Both the position numbers and the translations under genes were made by a program. The notes beneath the pieces were generated by a model. It was not told where the DNA came from, did not search any database, and saw only the letters and a list, made by a program, of their open reading frames with translations. Shown one piece after another: positions 6,854 through 14,510 of a stretch of DNA of 14,553 nt. The DNA is taken from NCBI GenBank assembly GCA_002369195.1, contig DFEW01000079.1, positions 14,679-29,231 of the forward strand. The letters are read 5' to 3'. Every line of letters begins with the position of its first letter. Position 1 is the first letter of the stretch. Origin of the DNA: Christensenella sp. UBA3792 (GTDB lineage Bacteria > Bacillota > Clostridia > Christensenellales > CAG-138).

Positions 6854-8944
6854 ATGCAAAGAGTGTTCGAAACCATGGTCGGCGATCGCAAGCTGATCGT
6901 CGAAACCGGAAAGTACGCCGAGCAAGCGGGCGGCAACTGCCTCGTGCGCTGCGGCGGAACGGCGGTCATGGTCAACGCGACGGTCGCCAAGGAACCGCGC
7001 GACGGCGTTGATTTTCTGCCGCTGTCCATTGAATTTGAAGAGAAACTGTATGCGGTCGGCAAGATCCCCGGCGGTTTCATCAAGCGTGAAGGTCGCCCGA
7101 CCGAAAAGGCGATCCTGACCTCGCGCCTCATCGACCGTCCGCTGCGCCCGTTGTTCCCGAAGGGATTCTACAACGATGTGCAGGTCATCGCGACCGTCCT
7201 TTCCGTGGAGCAGGATATCCAGCCCGACGTGCTGGGCATGATCGGCTCCTCCATCGCGCTGTCCATCTCCAACGCGCCGTTCATGGGTCCGACGGGCTCC
7301 GTGGCGGTTGGCATGATCGACGGCGAATACATTCTGAACCCGAACTGCGAACAGCGCGAAAAGAGCCGTCTGGCGCTCACCGTCGCCGGCACGCGCGACG
7401 CGGTCATGATGGTCGAAGCGGGTGCGAACGAGGTCACCGAGGAGGAAATGCTCGGTGCGATCCTGTTTGCGCACGAGGAGATCAAGAAGATCGTCGCCTT
7501 CATCGAAGAGATCCAGAAGGAAGTCGGCAAGCCCAAGATGGTAGTCAACATCCATGTTCCGGACGAGGACCTCAACCGCCGCGTTCGCGAATACGCGATG
7601 GACAAGATCGTGTGGCAGATGGACACTTTCGATCGCTACGAGCGCGAAGCGCGCACCGAGCAGGTCAAGGCGGAAGTCAAGGCGGCGTTTGCCGAGAGCG
7701 ATCCCGGCTGTGAAAAGGACATCGACGCGATCCTGTATCAGATGCAGAAGGAAGTCATGCGCGACAAGATCATCAACAAGAAGATCCGTCCCGACGGACG
7801 CGCGCAGGACGAGATCCGTCCGATCTGGAGCGAAGTGCACATGCTCGAGCGTCCGCACGGCAGCGCGGTGTTCACCCGCGGCCAGACGCAGGTCATGACG
7901 ATCGCGACCCTCGGCACGATCGCGGAAGCGCAGATTCTCGACGGCCTGACCCTCGAGGACAGCAAGCGCTATATGCACCAGTACAACATGCCGCCGTATT
8001 CGACCGGTGAGGTGCGCCCCGTGCGCAGCCCCGGCCGCCGCGAGATCGGTCACGGCGCACTCGCAGAGCGCGCTCTGCTGCCGGTGCTTCCGAGCGAAGA
8101 GGAATTCCCGTACTGCATGCGCCTCGTTTCCGAGGTCATCAGCTCGAACGGCTCCACGTCGCAGGCGTCGATCTGCGCGAGCACGCTGGCGCTGATGGAT
8201 GCGGGCGTCCCGATCAAGAAGCCGGTCGCAGGCGTTGCGATGGGTCTCATCAAGGACGTCGATTCCGGCAACATCGCGATCCTGACCGACATTCAGGGCC
8301 TCGAGGACTTCCTCGGCGATATGGACTTCAAGGTTGCGGGTACGCGTGATGGCATCACCGCGATCCAGATGGATATCAAGATCAAGGGCATCGACCGCGA
8401 GATCCTGACCAGAGCGCTCGAGCAGGCGCGCAGAGGCCGTCTGTTCATCCTCGATAAGATGGCGGAAACGATCGCGGAGCCGCGCAAGGAGCTTTCGCCC
8501 TATGCGCCGCGCATCCTTTCGTTCAAGATCAATCCGGACAAGATCCGCGACGTCATCGGCAGCGGCGGCAAGACGATCAACGGCATCATCGCCAAGACCG
8601 GCGTCAAGATCGACATCGAGGACGACGGCAGCGTCTTTATCGCATCGCCCGATCAGGCGGCTGCGGAAGAAGCGAAGCGCATCATCGACGGTATCGTCGA
8701 GGATATCGAGGTCGGCAAGGTCTACCTCGGCACCGTGGTCGGCATCAAGGAGTTCGGCGCGTTCGTCAACCTCAAGCCCGGCACCGACGGTCTGCTGCAC
8801 ATCTCCCGCATCGCGAAGGAGCGCGTGAACAAGGTCGAGGACGTTCTGAACATCGGCGATCAGGTGCTCGTGCGCGTGTTCGAGATCGATCCCAAGACCG
8901 GCAAGATCGGTCTGACCCGCAAGGACCTGCTGCCCGACGCGTAA
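6854..8944 (+). CDS. pnp: Polyribonucleotide nucleotidyltransferase (PNPase)
   Basis: A 696-residue PNPase, the phosphorolytic 3'-5' exoribonuclease of the RNA degradosome and mRNA turnover. Two RNase PH domains flank a helical linker. The second carries the phosphate-binding [10 protein letters not shown] (430-439) and metal and catalytic aspartates Asp485 and Asp491 in [12 protein letters not shown] domain follows with the GSGG loop (569-572), and an S1 domain from about 621 to 691 ([18 protein letters not shown]). All core parts are intact. ATG 6854 is preceded by GAGG at 6839-6842, spacing 11 nt, and gives the normal N-terminus ([17 protein letters not shown]). The frame is open upstream to TTG 6785, inside the terminator T-run, and that start is rejected. 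The 67-bp leader after the terminator is A/T-rich with a small GCCG-TTT-CGGC hairpin (6791-6801). Confidence 0.97.
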   Translation: MQRVFETMVGDRKLIVETGKYAEQAGGNCLVRCGGTAVMVNATVAKEPRDGVDFLPLSIEFEEKLYAVGKIPGGFIKREGRPTEKAILTSRLIDRPLRPLFPKGFYNDVQVIATVLSVEQDIQPDVLGMIGSSIALSISNAPFMGPTGSVAVGMIDGEYILNPNCEQREKSRLALTVAGTRDAVMMVEAGANEVTEEEMLGAILFAHEEIKKIVAFIEEIQKEVGKPKMVVNIHVPDEDLNRRVREYAMDKIVWQMDTFDRYEREARTEQVKAEVKAAFAESDPGCEKDIDAILYQMQKEVMRDKIINKKIRPDGRAQDEIRPIWSEVHMLERPHGSAVFTRGQTQVMTIATLGTIAEAQILDGLTLEDSKRYMHQYNMPPYSTGEVRPVRSPGRREIGHGALAERALLPVLPSEEEFPYCMRLVSEVISSNGSTSQASICASTLALMDAGVPIKKPVAGVAMGLIKDVDSGNIAILTDIQGLEDFLGDMDFKVAGTRDGITAIQMDIKIKGIDREILTRALEQARRGRLFILDKMAETIAEPRKELSPYAPRILSFKINPDKIRDVIGSGGKTINGIIAKTGVKIDIEDDGSVFIASPDQAAAEEAKRIIDGIVEDIEVGKVYLGTVVGIKEFGAFVNLKPGTDGLLHISRIAKERVNKVEDVLNIGDQVLVRVFEIDPKTGKIGLTRKDLLPDA

Positions 8945-8965
8945 TCGGGACACAACAAAAGACGG

Positions 8966-8994
8966 AGGGGGGCAGAACACTCTGCTCCCTTTTT
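8966..8994 (+). terminator. Intrinsic terminator after pnp
   Basis: An 8-bp stem, GGGGGCAG (8968-8975) with CTGCTCCC (8982-8989), includes one G-T wobble and closes a 6-nt loop. It is followed by TTTTT (8990-8994). It lies 21 bp past the pnp stop and before the next promoter, so it probably ends the rpsO-pnp transcript. Confidence 0.85.
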
Positions 8995-9005
8995 GCAAAT
9001 TCCCC

Positions 9006-9034
9006 TGTTCGAACCCGCACGGATGTGCTATAAT
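9006..9034 (+). promoter_or_regulatory. Extended -10 promoter for the HlyD-like/yggS/sepF/divIVA cluster
   Basis: A perfect TATAAT (9029-9034) is preceded by TGC, an extended -10. The hexamer 17 bp upstream (9006-9011, TGTTCG) is a weak -35. Predicted start near 9041, about 23 nt before the ATG at 9064. The TGTGCTA context matches the rpsO promoter upstream. Confidence 0.7.
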
Positions 9035-9063
9035 AAGGCAAACTGACGGAAAGGATCGCGCGC

Positions 9064-10284
9064 ATGGAACGCACCATGAAAGCCAACAAGCGGTTTTACC
9101 TGCTTCTGCTCATCGGCATCGTACTGCTGGTGGCGTTTGTCGTGGGCGCGGTTTACCTGCTCCGACGGGTCACCGGCAACGTGCGGCGGCTCGACATGAT
9201 GACGATCTATTCGGAGGTCGAGAGCGAAGCGGTCGTCGTGCGAAACGAACGGCTGATCACCGAAACGGCGAGCGAAAGCCGCATTTTGCTCAGCGAAGGC
9301 GCGCTCGTGCAGGAGGGCGACGCGATCGCGGTGCTGTATCCGTACTCGTACGAGAACACGCTCGCGGGCATCTGCGCCAAGGAAATGGAGATCTACACGC
9401 ACCTGGAATCGCTGATCCGCACCGCCACGGAAGGCGGCGTGCTGCCCGACGCGATCGAGCAGTACAACCGGAACATCGAGGAGGTCGGCGCAAGGATGCG
9501 CGAGGCGTCGGTCGGCAAGACGAAGCTGAACACGTATGCGGCGAGCGAGACGCAGCTGATCCGGCTTTTGGAGGGCAGACGAAACCTGATGGTCTCGATG
9601 CTGCCCGACCCGTCGATGGTCGCGAACGAGCTCGCCGAGCTCGATGCGATGCGCAGCAACTTCGAGACGAACAGCGCAAGAACGGTCCTCTCGGAGTACA
9701 ACGGCTACGTCAGCTTCTATTCGGACGACAACGAGGAGAACCTGCGCGACGTATCGCAGCTCACCGTGCCGCTCGTCAAGCGCATTTTGAACTCGCCGTC
9801 CATCAGTATGGACAACGAGAACTTCTATTACCGCATCGTGACCGACCGCACCGTCTGGTACCTTGCGTTTGTCGTAAACAGCACGAGCGAACAGCGCCTG
9901 ATGCCGGGCCTCAAGTATTCCTTTACGATCAAGGGCGTGCCCGGCGCGTATCAGGGCTCGATCATCACCGAGAAGGACACATCGAGCGGTGTACTGTACG
10001 TGATGCAGGTCAATGCGGATGTGCGCCCGCTGCTGACCACCCGCGTGGTGGAAATTTCGATTCAGAACAATGCGACGGGTCTGTACGTGCCGCTCGACTA
10101 CGTGCAGTACAAAGACGGCGTGCCGTATATCTACGTGAAGGCGACGGACGGCAGCTATCAGAGCATCGCGGTCTATATCGCGGGTTCGGACGGCGAGAAC
10201 GCGATCGTCTCCGCGCGCGACAGCACGATCACGCTGTTTGCCGGTCTGAAGGTGCGCATCCCGCCGGAAGAGGAGGACGATTGA
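9064..10284 (+). CDS. Uncharacterised single-pass membrane protein with HlyD-like adaptor fold
   Basis: A 406-residue protein with a short basic N-terminus, one strong transmembrane helix (about residues 11-33) and a large extracytoplasmic part. Residues 52-92 look like the first half of a biotinyl/lipoyl-like hairpin (LSEGALVQEGDAIAVL), about 100-200 are helical and could form a hairpin coiled coil, about 206-226 (LSEYNGYVSFYS) resemble the returning half, and a beta-rich domain follows. It ends with VPLDYVQYKDGVPYIYV, recalling HlyD/RND membrane-fusion proteins, and an acidic tail. No transporter gene is next to it, so export function is doubtful. It leads a cluster with yggS, sepF and divIVA, separated from yggS by 1 bp, which suggests a link to division or the cell envelope. 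GGAAAGG at 9048-9054 precedes ATG 9064. Specific function unknown. Confidence 0.75.
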   Translation: MERTMKANKRFYLLLLIGIVLLVAFVVGAVYLLRRVTGNVRRLDMMTIYSEVESEAVVVRNERLITETASESRILLSEGALVQEGDAIAVLYPYSYENTLAGICAKEMEIYTHLESLIRTATEGGVLPDAIEQYNRNIEEVGARMREASVGKTKLNTYAASETQLIRLLEGRRNLMVSMLPDPSMVANELAELDAMRSNFETNSARTVLSEYNGYVSFYSDDNEENLRDVSQLTVPLVKRILNSPSISMDNENFYYRIVTDRTVWYLAFVVNSTSEQRLMPGLKYSFTIKGVPGAYQGSIITEKDTSSGVLYVMQVNADVRPLLTTRVVEISIQNNATGLYVPLDYVQYKDGVPYIYVKATDGSYQSIAVYIAGSDGENAIVSARDSTITLFAGLKVRIPPEEEDD

Positions 10285-10285
10285 T

Positions 10286-10993
10286 ATGACGATTCGGGAA
10301 AACATCGAAACCGTGCGCGAGAACATGGCGCGCGCCTGCCAAAGAGCCGGAAGACGCATCGACGAGGTGACGCTCATTGCGGTCACCAAGTATGTGGAAA
10401 CGGCGCGCATCGCCGAGGCGGTCGCCGCCGGCGTGACGGATGTGGGCGAAAACCGGGCGCAGGAGTTCACCGAAAAGTTAACTTTTTATGAACAGAATCG
10501 CTTGCGGGCACATTTTATTGGACAACTGCAAACGAATAAAGTAAAATACATATGTGGAAAAGCGGACTTGATCCAATCCGTGGATCGCGAACCGCTGCTC
10601 GACGCGATAACGGCCTATGCGGCAAAGCATCAGCTTCGGCAGGATATCCTGATCGAGGTCAACATCGGGCGCGAAGCCCAGAAGGGTGGCGTGCTGCCCG
10701 AGGAGCTTGACCGGCTGGTGGAATGCATCGCCGCGCAGGACAGTGTGCGCCTTCGCGGATTGATGTGCGTACCGCCCGCGACCGATCGGGACACGGTGCG
10801 TCCGTACTTTGCGCAGATGCGGCAAAGGTTCGAGCAGCTCAAGCGCGACTGTCCGTCGCTTCCGATCGACACGCTTTCGATGGGCATGAGTCACGACTAC
10901 GACGTTGCCATCGAAGAAGGCGCGACGGTCGTGCGCGTCGGCACGGCAATCTTCGGACCGCGAATCATTTTAGGAGGACAACAGAATGGGTAA
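10286..10993 (+). CDS. yggS: YggS/PLPBP-family pyridoxal phosphate homeostasis protein
   Basis: A 235-residue single-domain alanine-racemase-like TIM barrel that binds PLP (YlmE in Bacillus, YggS in E. coli). It shows AVTKYV with the PLP lysine Lys35, GENRAQE (55-60), HFIGQLQTNK (76-85), SMGMSHDYDVAIEEG (198-212) and GTAIFG (219-224). Homologues have no known enzymatic reaction and affect vitamin B6 and amino-acid homeostasis. AGGAGG at 10271-10276 lies 9 nt before ATG 10286. Synteny with sepF and divIVA is the classic ylm cluster. Residues about 63-94 are encoded by unusually AT-rich codons compared with the rest of the window, although the protein there is perfectly conserved in character. 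The gene overlaps sepF by 8 bp. Confidence 0.95.
   Translation: MTIRENIETVRENMARACQRAGRRIDEVTLIAVTKYVETARIAEAVAAGVTDVGENRAQEFTEKLTFYEQNRLRAHFIGQLQTNKVKYICGKADLIQSVDREPLLDAITAYAAKHQLRQDILIEVNIGREAQKGGVLPEELDRLVECIAAQDSVRLRGLMCVPPATDRDTVRPYFAQMRQRFEQLKRDCPSLPIDTLSMGMSHDYDVAIEEGATVVRVGTAIFGPRIILGGQQNG
10473..10486. repeat. Perfect 14-bp palindrome inside yggS
   Basis: AAAAGTTAACTTTT is its own reverse complement. It opens the AT-rich patch that runs to about 10566. It could be an operator-like site or chance in an AT-rich stretch; nothing further links it to a known regulator. Confidence 0.5.
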
Positions 10994-11420
10994 GTTTTTA
11001 AATTTCATCGGACTCGAAGAATCGGACGAAGAGGAAGTTCTGCAGGACGATCTCCAGCAGGAGCAGCCCGCGAAGAAGGAGCCGCGTTCGCGCCGACGCG
11101 AGAATCAGCTCGTCGGCGGCGGTGATGCGCAGCCCGTGCCGCAGAACCTTGCCGCGATGAAGATGATCGTCTATCATCCGGTCTGCTACGACGATGCGCA
11201 GAACATCGTGGACAATCTCAAGAACCGCCGTCCGGTCATCGTCAACATGGAGGAGCTCGAGGGAAGCTGCGCACAGCGCGTGCTGGACTTCCTGCTCGGC
11301 GCGATCTATGCGCAGAACGGCACGATCAACAAGATTTCCAGAGGCATCTTCCTGGTTGCGCCGCATGACGTCGACGTCGAGGATACCGGCGAGGATTCCG
11401 GCGGCTACACCGATATGTAA
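10986..11420 (+). CDS. sepF: Cell division protein SepF
   Basis: A 144-residue SepF (YlmF), which bundles FtsZ filaments and anchors them to the membrane at the division site. The N-terminal MGKFLNFIGL is the amphipathic membrane-targeting helix, residues about 11-57 are an acidic then basic flexible linker, and residues about 58-126 form the conserved SepF core, including RRPVIVNMEEL and RVLDFLLGAIYAQNGTINKISRGIFLVAP. An acidic Gly-rich tail ends the protein. ATG 10986 has an excellent AGGAGG at 10972-10977 (8 nt spacing) located inside yggS, and the two genes overlap by 8 bp. No ftsA is in the window; SepF can serve as the alternative FtsZ anchor. Identification is firm. Confidence 0.95.
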   Translation: MGKFLNFIGLEESDEEEVLQDDLQQEQPAKKEPRSRRRENQLVGGGDAQPVPQNLAAMKMIVYHPVCYDDAQNIVDNLKNRRPVIVNMEELEGSCAQRVLDFLLGAIYAQNGTINKISRGIFLVAPHDVDVEDTGEDSGGYTDM

Positions 11421-11434
11421 CGCGCGGCGTTTCC

Positions 11435-11722
11435 ATGATCAAAGCGGACAACATCGCCAATAAGGAATTCAAGAAATCCCTGTTCGGGTACGACCGCGAG
11501 GACGTGGATCGCTATCTGGACGAATTGATCGTACAGCTTCGGCAGATGGAGGAGGAGCGCAAGGAGATGGTCTCCACCATCGAGTACCTCGTGTCCGAAA
11601 TGACCGGATCGTCCCGACGCAGCGGCGCCGCGGAGCAGGTCGTCGGACCGATCTCCCCGCATGCCACGGTCAGCGATGCGGAGCGCAGACGCGCCGCCGA
11701 AGCGGAAAAGGATTCATTTTGA
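11435..11722 (+). CDS. Short DivIVA-domain protein
   Basis: A 95-residue protein whose first 45 residues match the DivIVA/GpsB N-terminal domain: DNIANKEFKKSLFGYDREDVDRYLDEL, then a short coiled coil (about 25-56) and a low-complexity Ala/Arg/Glu tail. Bacillus DivIVA (about 164 residues) has a much longer coiled-coil tetramerisation region that is missing here, and the membrane-inserting Phe-Arg of its FRGY motif is replaced by Leu16-Phe17 in this protein, so membrane curvature sensing may differ. It follows sepF by 14 bp; ylmG and ylmH, usually between them, are absent. No clear Shine-Dalgarno precedes ATG 11435, suggesting re-initiation after sepF. GpsB-like roles are an alternative. The stop TGA overlaps the TTG start of the next gene. 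Confidence 0.82.
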   Translation: MIKADNIANKEFKKSLFGYDREDVDRYLDELIVQLRQMEEERKEMVSTIEYLVSEMTGSSRRSGAAEQVVGPISPHATVSDAERRRAAEAEKDSF

Positions 11723-13599
11723 ACCGAACGCCGATCAACTCCATACCGCCTCTTTCGGCACAGGAATGCAAAGCCCGCGGATTCGACGGGCTTGATTTTG
11801 TATATATCAGCGGCGACGCGTACATCGACCATCCGAGCTTCGGCACCGCGATCATCGCGCGCGTACTGCAAAGCCGCGGCTTTTCGGTCGGCATTCTGGC
11901 GCAGCCGGACTGGCACAGCGTCGACGCGTTCCGTGCGCTGGGCAAGCCGCGCCTCGCATTTTTAGTCTCGGCGGGCAACCTCGATTCGATGGTCGATCAC
12001 TACACCGCGGCAAAGAAGCGCCGCAGCGACGACGCCTACACCCCCGGCGGCAAGGCGGGCAAAAGGCCCGACCGCGCCGTGATCGTCTACGCAAACCGCT
12101 GCAGGGAGGCGTACCCGCATGTGCCGGTGCTGATCGGCGGTATCGAGGCGAGCTTGCGCCGCTTCGCGCATTACGATTACTGGGACGACCGCGTGCGGCA
12201 CTCGATCCTGTACGATGCGGGCGCGGACCTTCTGATGTACGGCATGGGCGAGCGCAGCATCGTCGAGATCGCCGAGCGGCTCGACGCGGGTGTTCCGGTG
12301 CATGAGATCCGCGACGTCGCGGGGACGTGCTTCCGCGTCAACGATGCGGCGGAGGTGCCGGACGCGATCCTGCTGCCGTCGTACACCGAGGTCGCAGCTG
12401 ACCGGCGCAAATATGCCGAGGCGTTCGCGGTGCAGTTTGAGGAGCAGGATGCGATCCGCGGCAAGCGCCTGATGCAGCCGCACGAAAAGGGCTTTCTGGT
12501 GCAGAACCCGCCGCAGCCGCCGCTGTCCGAAGCGGAAATGGATGCGGTCTACGCCCTGCCGTTTACGCGGCGTCCGCATCCGTCGTACCGCGAGCCGATT
12601 CCCGCGATCGACGAGGTCAAGTTTTCGATCACCTCCTGTCGCGGGTGCTTTGGCGGCTGCAACTTCTGCGCGCTGACCTTCCATCAGGGCAGGGTGATCT
12701 CCGCAAGAAGTCACGATTCGATCCTAAAGGAAGCCGAGAAGATGACCCGTGATCCCGATTTTCGCGGGTACATCCACGACGTCGGCGGTCCCACGGCGAA
12801 CTTCCGAAAGCCCGCCTGTCAAAAGCAGCTTAGGAGCGGCGTGTGCAAAAACCGTTCGTGCATCGGCTACGAGCGCTGTCCGAATCTGGAGGTCAGCCAT
12901 GCCGACTACGTGTCGTTGCTGAAGAAGCTGCGCGCGCTGCCGGGCGTCAAAAAGGTGTTCATCCGCAGCGGCGTGCGCTTCGACTACGTGCTGTACGACA
13001 AAAGCGACGCGTTCCTGCGCGAGCTGTGCGCGCACCACATCAGCGGGCAGCTCAAGATCGCGCCGGAGCATATCGCCGACCGCACGCTCTATTACATGAA
13101 CAAGACCCCGCACGAGCTGTATGAGCAGTTCATCTCGCGCTACGAGCGCATGAACGCGCAGCTCGGAAAGAAGCAGTATATCGTGCCGTACCTGATGAGC
13201 TCGCACCCCGGCTGCACGCTGGAGGACGCGATCGCGCTGGCGGAGTATTTGAAGAAGATCGGACACCGTCCGCAGCAGGTGCAGGACTTTTATCCGACGC
13301 CCGGCACGGTTTCCACCTGCATGTACTACACGGGGCTCGATCCGAGAACGATGCGTCCGGTGTACGTGCCGCGCAAGCCGGAGGAAAAGGCGATGCAGCG
13401 GGCGCTGATGCAGTTCTTCCTGCCGTCCAATTTCAACACCGTGCGCAAGGCGCTGAGGCAAGCGCACCGCGAGGATCTGATCGGAACGGACAAATATGCG
13501 CTGGTCCCGCCCGAGCGGATGCGGCAGATGCGCAATATGCCGAAGAAAAACGCAAAAGGCGCAAAGAAATCTGTTGACAAACGGCGCAGAAATGGTTAA
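11719..13599 (+). CDS. ygiQ: YgiQ-family (UPF0313) radical SAM protein
   Basis: A 626-residue member of the YgiQ radical SAM family, whose substrate is unknown. The N-terminal 290 residues form the family-specific domain (PSFGTAIIARVLQSRGFSVGI, IGGIEASLRRFAHYDYW). The radical SAM core begins near 300, with the 4Fe-4S ligands Cys310, Cys314 and Cys317 in CFGGCNFC. A second conserved cysteine cluster is Cys367, Cys376, Cys381, Cys387. The segment VQDFYPTPGTVSTCMYYTG and the later part are typical of the family, and the end is strongly basic (KKNAKGAKKSVDKRRR). The start is TTG 11719, overlapping the divIVA TGA by four bases, with AAGGA at 11708-11712. The linkage to divIVA is probably positional rather than functional. 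The TAA stop is part of the next promoter. Confidence 0.92.
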   Translation: MNRTPINSIPPLSAQECKARGFDGLDFVYISGDAYIDHPSFGTAIIARVLQSRGFSVGILAQPDWHSVDAFRALGKPRLAFLVSAGNLDSMVDHYTAAKKRRSDDAYTPGGKAGKRPDRAVIVYANRCREAYPHVPVLIGGIEASLRRFAHYDYWDDRVRHSILYDAGADLLMYGMGERSIVEIAERLDAGVPVHEIRDVAGTCFRVNDAAEVPDAILLPSYTEVAADRRKYAEAFAVQFEEQDAIRGKRLMQPHEKGFLVQNPPQPPLSEAEMDAVYALPFTRRPHPSYREPIPAIDEVKFSITSCRGCFGGCNFCALTFHQGRVISARSHDSILKEAEKMTRDPDFRGYIHDVGGPTANFRKPACQKQLRSGVCKNRSCIGYERCPNLEVSHADYVSLLKKLRALPGVKKVFIRSGVRFDYVLYDKSDAFLRELCAHHISGQLKIAPEHIADRTLYYMNKTPHELYEQFISRYERMNAQLGKKQYIVPYLMSSHPGCTLEDAIALAEYLKKIGHRPQQVQDFYPTPGTVSTCMYYTGLDPRTMRPVYVPRKPEEKAMQRALMQFFLPSNFNTVRKALRQAHREDLIGTDKYALVPPERMRQMRNMPKKNAKGAKKSVDKRRRNG

Positions 13600-13602
13600 A
13601 AT
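13574..13602 (+). promoter_or_regulatory. Strong SigA-type promoter for yceD-rpmF, -10 fused to the ygiQ stop
   Basis: A perfect -35 TTGACA (13574-13579), a 17-bp spacer and -10 TAAAAT (13597-13602). The -10 box begins at the first base of the ygiQ stop TAA. Transcription would start near 13609, leaving a very short leader before the yceD ATG at 13630, with GGAG at 13620-13623. Confidence 0.85.
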
Positions 13603-13629
13603 ATCATTTGGTTCATTTTGGAGTTGCGT

Positions 13630-14142
13630 ATGATTGTATCGGTGAATGAAGCATTGCGGCGGGTCGGCGAACCGTTCCCGTTTACATGGAAAGGAACGCT
13701 GGAGCCGCAGACGTTCGCGGGCAAAACCGTTGTGTTTTCCGGCAAGGCGACGCTTTCGGGCACGTATGTGTACGACGGAAAAACCTTCCGCGTGGACGCG
13801 GATGCGACGCTCGGTTACGAAACGGTCTGCGCGCGCTGCGGCGAGCCGATGGTCGAGCCGATGGCGTTCTCGTTTACGGAACGGTTCGTGCGTCCGATGT
13901 TCAAGACGGAGGACGACGAGCTCTACACCTACGAGGGCGAAAAGCTCGATCTGTCAACGGCGTTTTTCGACAATTTCTTTCTGGAAATGCCGATGACGAC
14001 GGTCTGCAGTGAGTCGTGCAAGGGGCTTTGCCCCGTATGCGGCATGAATCTGAACCGCGGGCAATGCAGTTGCCTGACCAACAAAATCGACGCGCGGTTT
14101 TCTGCGCTCGAATCATTATTGAACGAACATAAGGAGGTGTAA
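13630..14142 (+). CDS. yceD: YceD/DUF177 family protein
   Basis: A 170-residue member of the YceD (DUF177) family, usually encoded directly upstream of rpmF, and implicated in 23S rRNA metabolism in E. coli and plants. It has a beta-rich N-terminal half with a CARC pair (Cys67, Cys70) and the family signature near the C-terminus, CSESCKGLCPVCGMNLNRGQC (Cys126, 130, 134, 137, 146, 148), likely a zinc-binding cluster. ATG 13630 is chosen because GGAG at 13620-13623 lies 6 nt upstream; the frame also opens at TTG 13618, but that would overlap the SD. The gene ends 2 bp before rpmF, with the rpmF SD overlapping its last codons. Molecular function not established. Confidence 0.9.
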   Translation: MIVSVNEALRRVGEPFPFTWKGTLEPQTFAGKTVVFSGKATLSGTYVYDGKTFRVDADATLGYETVCARCGEPMVEPMAFSFTERFVRPMFKTEDDELYTYEGEKLDLSTAFFDNFFLEMPMTTVCSESCKGLCPVCGMNLNRGQCSCLTNKIDARFSALESLLNEHKEV

Positions 14143-14144
14143 TC

Positions 14145-14333
14145 ATGGCAGTACCCAAGAGAAAAACGTCGAAGGCGAGAAGAGATTCGCGCAGAGCGAA
14201 CAATTCTAAGGCAATCGCGCCCAACCTCGTCGAGTGCCCGAAGTGCCACGAGCTGAAAGCGCAGCACACGGTTTGCAAGAACTGCGGCTATTACGATGGC
14301 AGAGAAGTCATCAACATGGAAAAGGAAGCCTAA
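14145..14333 (+). CDS. rpmF: 50S ribosomal protein L32
   Basis: A 62-residue L32 with the basic N-terminus AVPKRKTSKARRDSRRAN and a zinc ribbon CPKC...CKNCGYY (Cys31, Cys34, Cys44, Cys47), so it is the zinc-binding C+ form. A near-perfect Shine-Dalgarno, AAGGAGGTG (14131-14139), overlaps the end of yceD. The yceD-rpmF pair is a standard bacterial unit that in many species continues into plsX and fatty acid genes, but here a structured 3' UTR and a strong terminator follow, so plsX is not co-transcribed. Confidence 0.97.
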   Translation: MAVPKRKTSKARRDSRRANNSKAIAPNLVECPKCHELKAQHTVCKNCGYYDGREVINMEKEA

Positions 14334-14349
14334 GCAAATACCATGATTG

Positions 14350-14388
14350 CCCGTTCGGAGCAAACCGAATCGGAGCTTCCGAAGCGGG
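14350..14388 (+). other. Structured hairpin in the rpmF 3' UTR
   Basis: CCCG (14350-14353) pairs with CGGG (14385-14388) and TTCGG (14354-14358) with CCGAA (14379-14383), with one bulged G at 14384. Inside, AGC/GCT and CCG/CGG continue the stem around a small loop. There is no T-run, so it is not a classic terminator. It may stabilise the rpmF 3' end or act as a protein or RNA site. Confidence 0.5.
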
Positions 14389-14403
14389 AGCACCACAGAA
14401 TTT

Positions 14404-14438
14404 GAGGGTGTCGGATTCATCCGGCACCCTCGTTTTTT
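14404..14438 (+). terminator. Intrinsic terminator after rpmF
   Basis: GAGGGTG (14404-14410) pairs perfectly with CACCCTC (14425-14431), and the stem continues inward (TCGGA/TCCGG, one T-G wobble) to a TTCA loop. TTTTTT follows at 14433-14438. It is a strong Rho-independent terminator of the yceD-rpmF unit. Confidence 0.92.
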
Positions 14439-14510
14439 CTGCTTTGCGTCCTGCAGCATGTGTTGCAATGATAACATTTGTGTCATGTGTCGGGTGTGCG
14501 GTTGACCGTT

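Noticed and set aside
6776..8998. A 740-residue open frame on the minus strand opposite pnp
   Set aside because: It mirrors pnp codons, is rich in Arg/Asp/His/Leu with no recognisable domain, and runs across both terminators. It is a consequence of GC-rich codon bias.
9028..10470. A 480-residue minus-strand open frame opposite the HlyD-like gene
   Set aside because: Low-information Arg/His/Val-rich translation with no motif; the plus-strand protein has a clear transmembrane helix and RBS.
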